Assembly: GCF_010634855.1 (NCBI RefSeq)
Contig: NZ_MWLQ01000026.1
Location: 124,001 to 188,000 of the forward strand
Reading direction: 5' to 3'
DNA: 64,000 bases
DNA from: Microbacterium sp. B35-30
GTDB lineage: Bacteria > Actinomycetota > Actinomycetes > Actinomycetales > Microbacteriaceae
Shown: positions 61,148 through 64,000 of the stretch, piece by piece
Position numbering within the stretch: the first letter of the stretch is position 1
Layout: each line of letters begins with the position of its first letter
Position numbers and translations under genes: made by a program
Notes under the pieces: model-generated
Database searches by the model: none
What the model was told of the DNA's origin: nothing
Seen by the model: only the letters and a program-made list of their open reading frames with translations

Positions 61148-62077
61148 ATGAACTCCTCGCAGCGCTTCGACACGCGTGCGTGGCTGCTGTTCGCCGCGAT
61201 GGCGGTGCTGTGGGGCATCCCGTATCTGTTCATCAGCATCGCCGTGGAGTCGTACTCGCCCGCCGCGGTGGTGGCGGGCCGCACGCTCCTCGGCGCGCTG
61301 CTGCTGCTGCCGTTCGCCATCCGGCAGAAGGCGCTGCGCCCCGCGTTCGCGAAGATCGGCTGGGTGCTGGTGTTCGGTGCCATCGAGATGGCCGGGCCCT
61401 TCCTCCTCCTCGGACATGCCGAGCAGACGCTGCCGTCCGGGCTGACCGGCCTCCTCGTGGCGACCGTCCCGCTGTTCGCCGCGATCATCGCGTTCGGCGG
61501 CGGCGACCGCTCGGTGCTGAGCCCCGCCCGCAGCATCGGGCTCTTCATCGGCTTCATCGGGGTGTTCGTGATCGTGGCGGGTCCGGGGCTCTCCATCGAG
61601 GGCGGCGCTGGGCTCATCGCGGTCGGCGAGGTGCTCCTGGTCGCCCTGCTCTACGCCATCGCACCGTTCGTCATCGCGACCAAGCTGCGTGATGTGCCGT
61701 CCCTCGGCTCGATCACCCTCGCCCTCCTCGCGGTCGGCATCTTCTACACGCCGATCGCGTTCCTCACCCAGCACCAGGTGCCGACGATCGAGGGCACCGT
61801 GTCGCTCATCGCGCTCGCGGTGCTGTGCACCGCTCTCGCGTTCATCACCTTCTTCGCGCTGATCGCACGCGTCGGTCCGGTGCGCGCGCCCCTGTTCACC
61901 TACGTCAACCCGGTCGTGGCGATCGTGCTCGGCACCCTCATCCTCGGCGAGCCGCTGACACTCGGCCTCCTGATCGGCTTCCCGCTGGTCGTCGCCGGGT
62001 GCTGGCTCGCCGCCACCGGCGGCGTCGTGCGAGCCCGCAAGCCCGTGGCCGACCTGCCGCCGATCGGGCCGAGGTGA
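61148..62077 (+). CDS. EamA/DMT-family transporter
   Basis: The 309-residue protein has ten membrane helices in two EamA halves (AVLWGIPYLFISIAVESYSP in the first, PLFTYVNPVVAIVLGTLILG in the second). Members export amino acids or other metabolites. GGAGAGG precedes the ATG. A 143-bp gap separates it from recR. The substrate is unknown. Confidence 0.9.
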   Translation: MNSSQRFDTRAWLLFAAMAVLWGIPYLFISIAVESYSPAAVVAGRTLLGALLLLPFAIRQKALRPAFAKIGWVLVFGAIEMAGPFLLLGHAEQTLPSGLTGLLVATVPLFAAIIAFGGGDRSVLSPARSIGLFIGFIGVFVIVAGPGLSIEGGAGLIAVGEVLLVALLYAIAPFVIATKLRDVPSLGSITLALLAVGIFYTPIAFLTQHQVPTIEGTVSLIALAVLCTALAFITFFALIARVGPVRAPLFTYVNPVVAIVLGTLILGEPLTLGLLIGFPLVVAGCWLAATGGVVRARKPVADLPPIGPR

Positions 62078-62120
62078 TCGTGCCGCCGCGACCCGCGACC
62101 CGCGGCATCCGTCATCGCGG

Positions 62121-62609
62121 TCAGCGGAGAACTTCCACGAGCACGATCCACGACACCAGCAGTGCGGCGACGATCGCGACGATCGAGCCGACAGCGAACC
62201 ACATGAGTCCGTCCGTCCGGCCCGCCGCCAGCAGCCCGCCGCCGATCAGGTAGGCGAGCGGAGCGAGGAACCCCACCGCCGACTTGCCCAGGCGAAGCCG
62301 GTTGGCGGGATGCCGGTTCTCGAAGATGCGCCGTGCCGCCTGCGCCTGGAACACCCCCGCCACGAGCGCGAGCAGGATCATCGCCACACCGTAGGGGAGG
62401 AGTCCGACCCCCGGGATCAGCCCGATCGCCGAGCCGATGAGCGCGAGCACGAGGCCGGAGATCCCCGCGGCGAGCCGCGCCGTGAGGGAGGCCTCCTTGA
62501 TGATGTCGCCGATGTTGACACTGGCCGCCACGATCACAAGACCCGCGAGGGCCGCCGTCGCACCGACCATGGCGACGTTGAACTCCGACCACGCCTCGAT
62601 CTGCTCCAT
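62121..62609 (-). CDS. Four-helix membrane protein of unknown function
   Basis: The 162-residue protein begins MEQIEAWSEFNVAMVGATAA and has four membrane helices with a basic loop (ENRHPANRLRLGKSAVG) between the second and third. I recognise no enzyme motif. It is convergent with the EamA gene, and its start faces the lysC promoter region. A single-gene unit. Confidence 0.75.
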   Translation of the reverse strand: MEQIEAWSEFNVAMVGATAALAGLVIVAASVNIGDIIKEASLTARLAAGISGLVLALIGSAIGLIPGVGLLPYGVAMILLALVAGVFQAQAARRIFENRHPANRLRLGKSAVGFLAPLAYLIGGGLLAAGRTDGLMWFAVGSIVAIVAALLVSWIVLVEVLR

Positions 62610-62748
62610 GCTCGGATGCTAGCGGCGGCCCTCGGATCCGCGCCCGGCCGGATTCGGATCCGCGCCCCGCCGAGTCGCTGCGACGTCTGCGCTCCCGCGA
62701 CAGGAGGCGCCCTCGCGACACATGGCCGGGCGTGCATGGGCGCGTCCG

Positions 62749-62829
62749 TAAGATGGATGCCTGGGTGAAGTTCCTCAGCTCGAGTGCGGCATCCGTTCTC
62801 GCCTTTGACATAGACGCGTGGAGTTCGAT
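62749..62829 (+). promoter_or_regulatory. Probable lysC promoter and leader
   Basis: TAAGAT at 62749-62754 is a good -10 box and would give a leader of about 70 nt. A TTGACA at 62805-62810 lies inside that leader without a matching -10 box. A GGAG 6 nt before the GTG at 62830 is the ribosome site. I see no lysine riboswitch. Confidence 0.4.
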
Positions 62830-64000
62830 GTGGCGCTGATCGTCCAGAAGTACGGCGGATCGTCGGTCGCCGATGCCGAGAGCATCAAGCGCGTCGCCAA
62901 GCGCATCGTCGACACGCGCCGCGCCGGCCACGACGTCGTCGTCGCCGTCAGTGCGATGGGCGACACCACGGATGAGCTGCTCGACCTCGCCGGGCAGGTC
63001 GCCCCGATCCCGGCCCCGCGAGAACTCGACATGCTGCTCTCGAGCGGAGAGCGCATCTCGATGGCGCTGCTGGCGATGGCCATCCACTCGATGGGCTTCG
63101 AGGCGCGCTCGTTCACCGGCAGCCAGGCCGGCATGATCACGACCGCCGACCACGGCTCCGCGCGCATCGTCGACGTCACGCCGATCCGCCTGCGCGAGGC
63201 CCTCGACGAGGGCGCGATCGTCATCGTCGCCGGCTTCCAGGGGTTCAACCGCGACACCCGCGACATCACGACGCTCGGACGCGGCGGCTCCGACACCACC
63301 GCTGTCGCCCTCGCCGCGGCCCTCGAGGCCGATGTCTGCGAGATCTACAGCGACGTCGACGGCATCTTCACCGCCGACCCCCGCGTCGTGCCGAGGGCCA
63401 AGAAGCTGAACGTCGTGTCGGCGGAGGAGATGCTCGAGCTGGCCGCCAACGGCGCGAAGGTCCTGTACATCCGCGCCGTCGAGTACGCGCGCCGCCACCG
63501 TGTGCTGATCCACGCCCGCTCCACGTTCAGCTCGAGCGTGGGGACCTATGTGCTCGGCCCGGGGATGAGCGTTCCCCAGGGCGAAAAGGGAGAAGAGATG
63601 GAAGAGCCGATCGTCGCCGGGGTCGCCACCGACCTCGGCCAGGCCAAGATCACCGTCATCGGCGTGCCCGATGTGCCGGGCAAGGCAGCGGAGATCTTCA
63701 AGGTCATCGCCAAGTCCGGCGCCAACGTCGACATGATCGTCCAGAACGTGTCGGCCGCGGCCACCGGCCGCACCGACATCTCGTTCACCCTCCCCAAGAC
63801 CGACGCGGCGACGGCGCTCAAGGCGCTCGCCGGCGACCAGTCCGACATCGGGTTCGAGAATCTCGTCCACGACGACCAGATCGGCAAGCTCTCGGTCGTC
63901 GGCGCCGGCATGCGCACGCACTCGGGTGTCTCGGCCACGCTGTTCGAGGCGCTGAGCGTCGCGGGCATCAACATCGAGATGATCTCGACCTCCGAGATCC
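62830..64000 (+). CDS. lysC: Aspartate kinase (cut by the window end)
   Basis: The visible 390 codons begin [17 protein letters not shown], the aspartokinase start, with the nucleotide-binding and catalytic blocks [51 protein letters not shown] and [13 protein letters not shown]. Two ACT domains follow ([40 protein letters not shown]). It commits aspartate to lysine, threonine and methionine synthesis. The GTG at 62830 has GGAG 6 nt upstream; an in-frame GTG at 62818 is less likely. An internal start for the beta subunit lies at 63598. Confidence 0.95.
   Translation, partial: MALIVQKYGGSSVADAESIKRVAKRIVDTRRAGHDVVVAVSAMGDTTDELLDLAGQVAPIPAPRELDMLLSSGERISMALLAMAIHSMGFEARSFTGSQAGMITTADHGSARIVDVTPIRLREALDEGAIVIVAGFQGFNRDTRDITTLGRGGSDTTAVALAAALEADVCEIYSDVDGIFTADPRVVPRAKKLNVVSAEEMLELAANGAKVLYIRAVEYARRHRVLIHARSTFSSSVGTYVLGPGMSVPQGEKGEEMEEPIVAGVATDLGQAKITVIGVPDVPGKAAEIFKVIAKSGANVDMIVQNVSAAATGRTDISFTLPKTDAATALKALAGDQSDIGFENLVHDDQIGKLSVVGAGMRTHSGVSATLFEALSVAGINIEMISTSEI
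63588..63600 (+). promoter_or_regulatory. Internal ribosome site and start for the LysC beta subunit
   Basis: GGGAG (63588-63592) lies 5 nt before an in-frame ATG at 63598 that begins [17 protein letters not shown]. In Corynebacterium glutamicum the regulatory beta subunit starts at the equivalent Met with MEEAVLTGVATD. Confidence 0.75.

Noticed and set aside
62757..62768. Three-codon ORF (MPG) in the lysC leader
   Set aside because: It lies only 2 nt after the -10 box, upstream of the likely transcription start, so it should not be translated.
61900..63921. A 673-codon minus-strand frame opposite lysC
   Set aside because: It is antisense to clear aspartokinase coding sequence and has low-complexity composition.

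Overview
The window is a 64-kb stretch of a high-GC, gene-dense actinobacterial chromosome. Several features point to Microbacteriaceae, probably Microbacterium or a close relative: the dnaX-recR-lysC gene order, a LysC with an internal beta-subunit start like that of Corynebacterium, mycothiol-type arsenate reductases, frequent leaderless genes with a TANNNT box 6-7 nt before the start codon, and frequent GGATGC/GCATCC words. The genus is an inference. No insertion sequence, prophage or CRISPR array was seen. The only structural RNA genes found are one tRNA-Ser and the small SRP RNA.

Layout. 1-11 kb: regulators and small-molecule enzymes (TetR, SPW-repeat membrane protein, flavin-dependent oxidoreductase, YdhR-like protein, a giant LuxR ATPase divergent from a methyltransferase, a glycosyltransferase/hydrolase pair, a bifunctional-nuclease-like protein, a BBE-type FAD oxidase, an MBL hydrolase divergent from its probable TetR regulator). 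12.4-15.4 kb: first ars locus (aquaporin and ArsR one way, ArsO-like flavoprotein and ArsN-like acetyltransferase the other, two ArsR-type operators between). 15.5-20.3 kb: four-gene glycan cassette GT4-GT4-alpha-helical protein-GH130, preceded by a leaderless micro-ORF. 20.6-22.6 kb: second ars locus with three arsenate reductases of decreasing or altered domain content, the first fused to an ArsR domain and each of the first two preceded by a matching operator. 22.8-30 kb: Ser/Thr kinase without PASTA domains, a GGDEF protein coupled to an RsbQ/KAI2-like hydrolase, a peptidoglycan-binding lipoprotein divergent from a ThrE-like exporter.

30-34.5 kb: peptide-use cluster (M24 peptidase, permease with a 12-codon leader ORF, small membrane protein, M20 peptidase). 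34.7-40.2 kb: DUF305 lipoprotein, tRNA-Ser, then the moxR-DUF58-transglutaminase operon. 40.3-46.8 kb: amine-use cluster (copper amine oxidase with a His-rich tail, membrane protein, two APC permeases, IclR regulator). 46.8-54.6 kb: SRP RNA, NUDIX hydrolase, pta-ackA, and a beta-phosphoglucomutase/GH65 phosphorylase pair. 54.7-58 kb: thiamine salvage operon thiM-thiE-thiD/tenA under a TPP riboswitch. 58-64 kb: dnaX-recR, an EamA transporter, a membrane protein and the start of lysC, which runs off the end.

The most interesting points are the nested arsenate reductase series with duplicated operators, the two ars loci lacking a visible ArsB/ACR3 pump and flanking a glycan cassette, the RsbQ-like hydrolase paired with a PAS-GAF-GGDEF protein, the micro-ORFs coupled to downstream genes, the long palindrome between GH65 and the thiamine operon, and the consistent leaderless promoter geometry.
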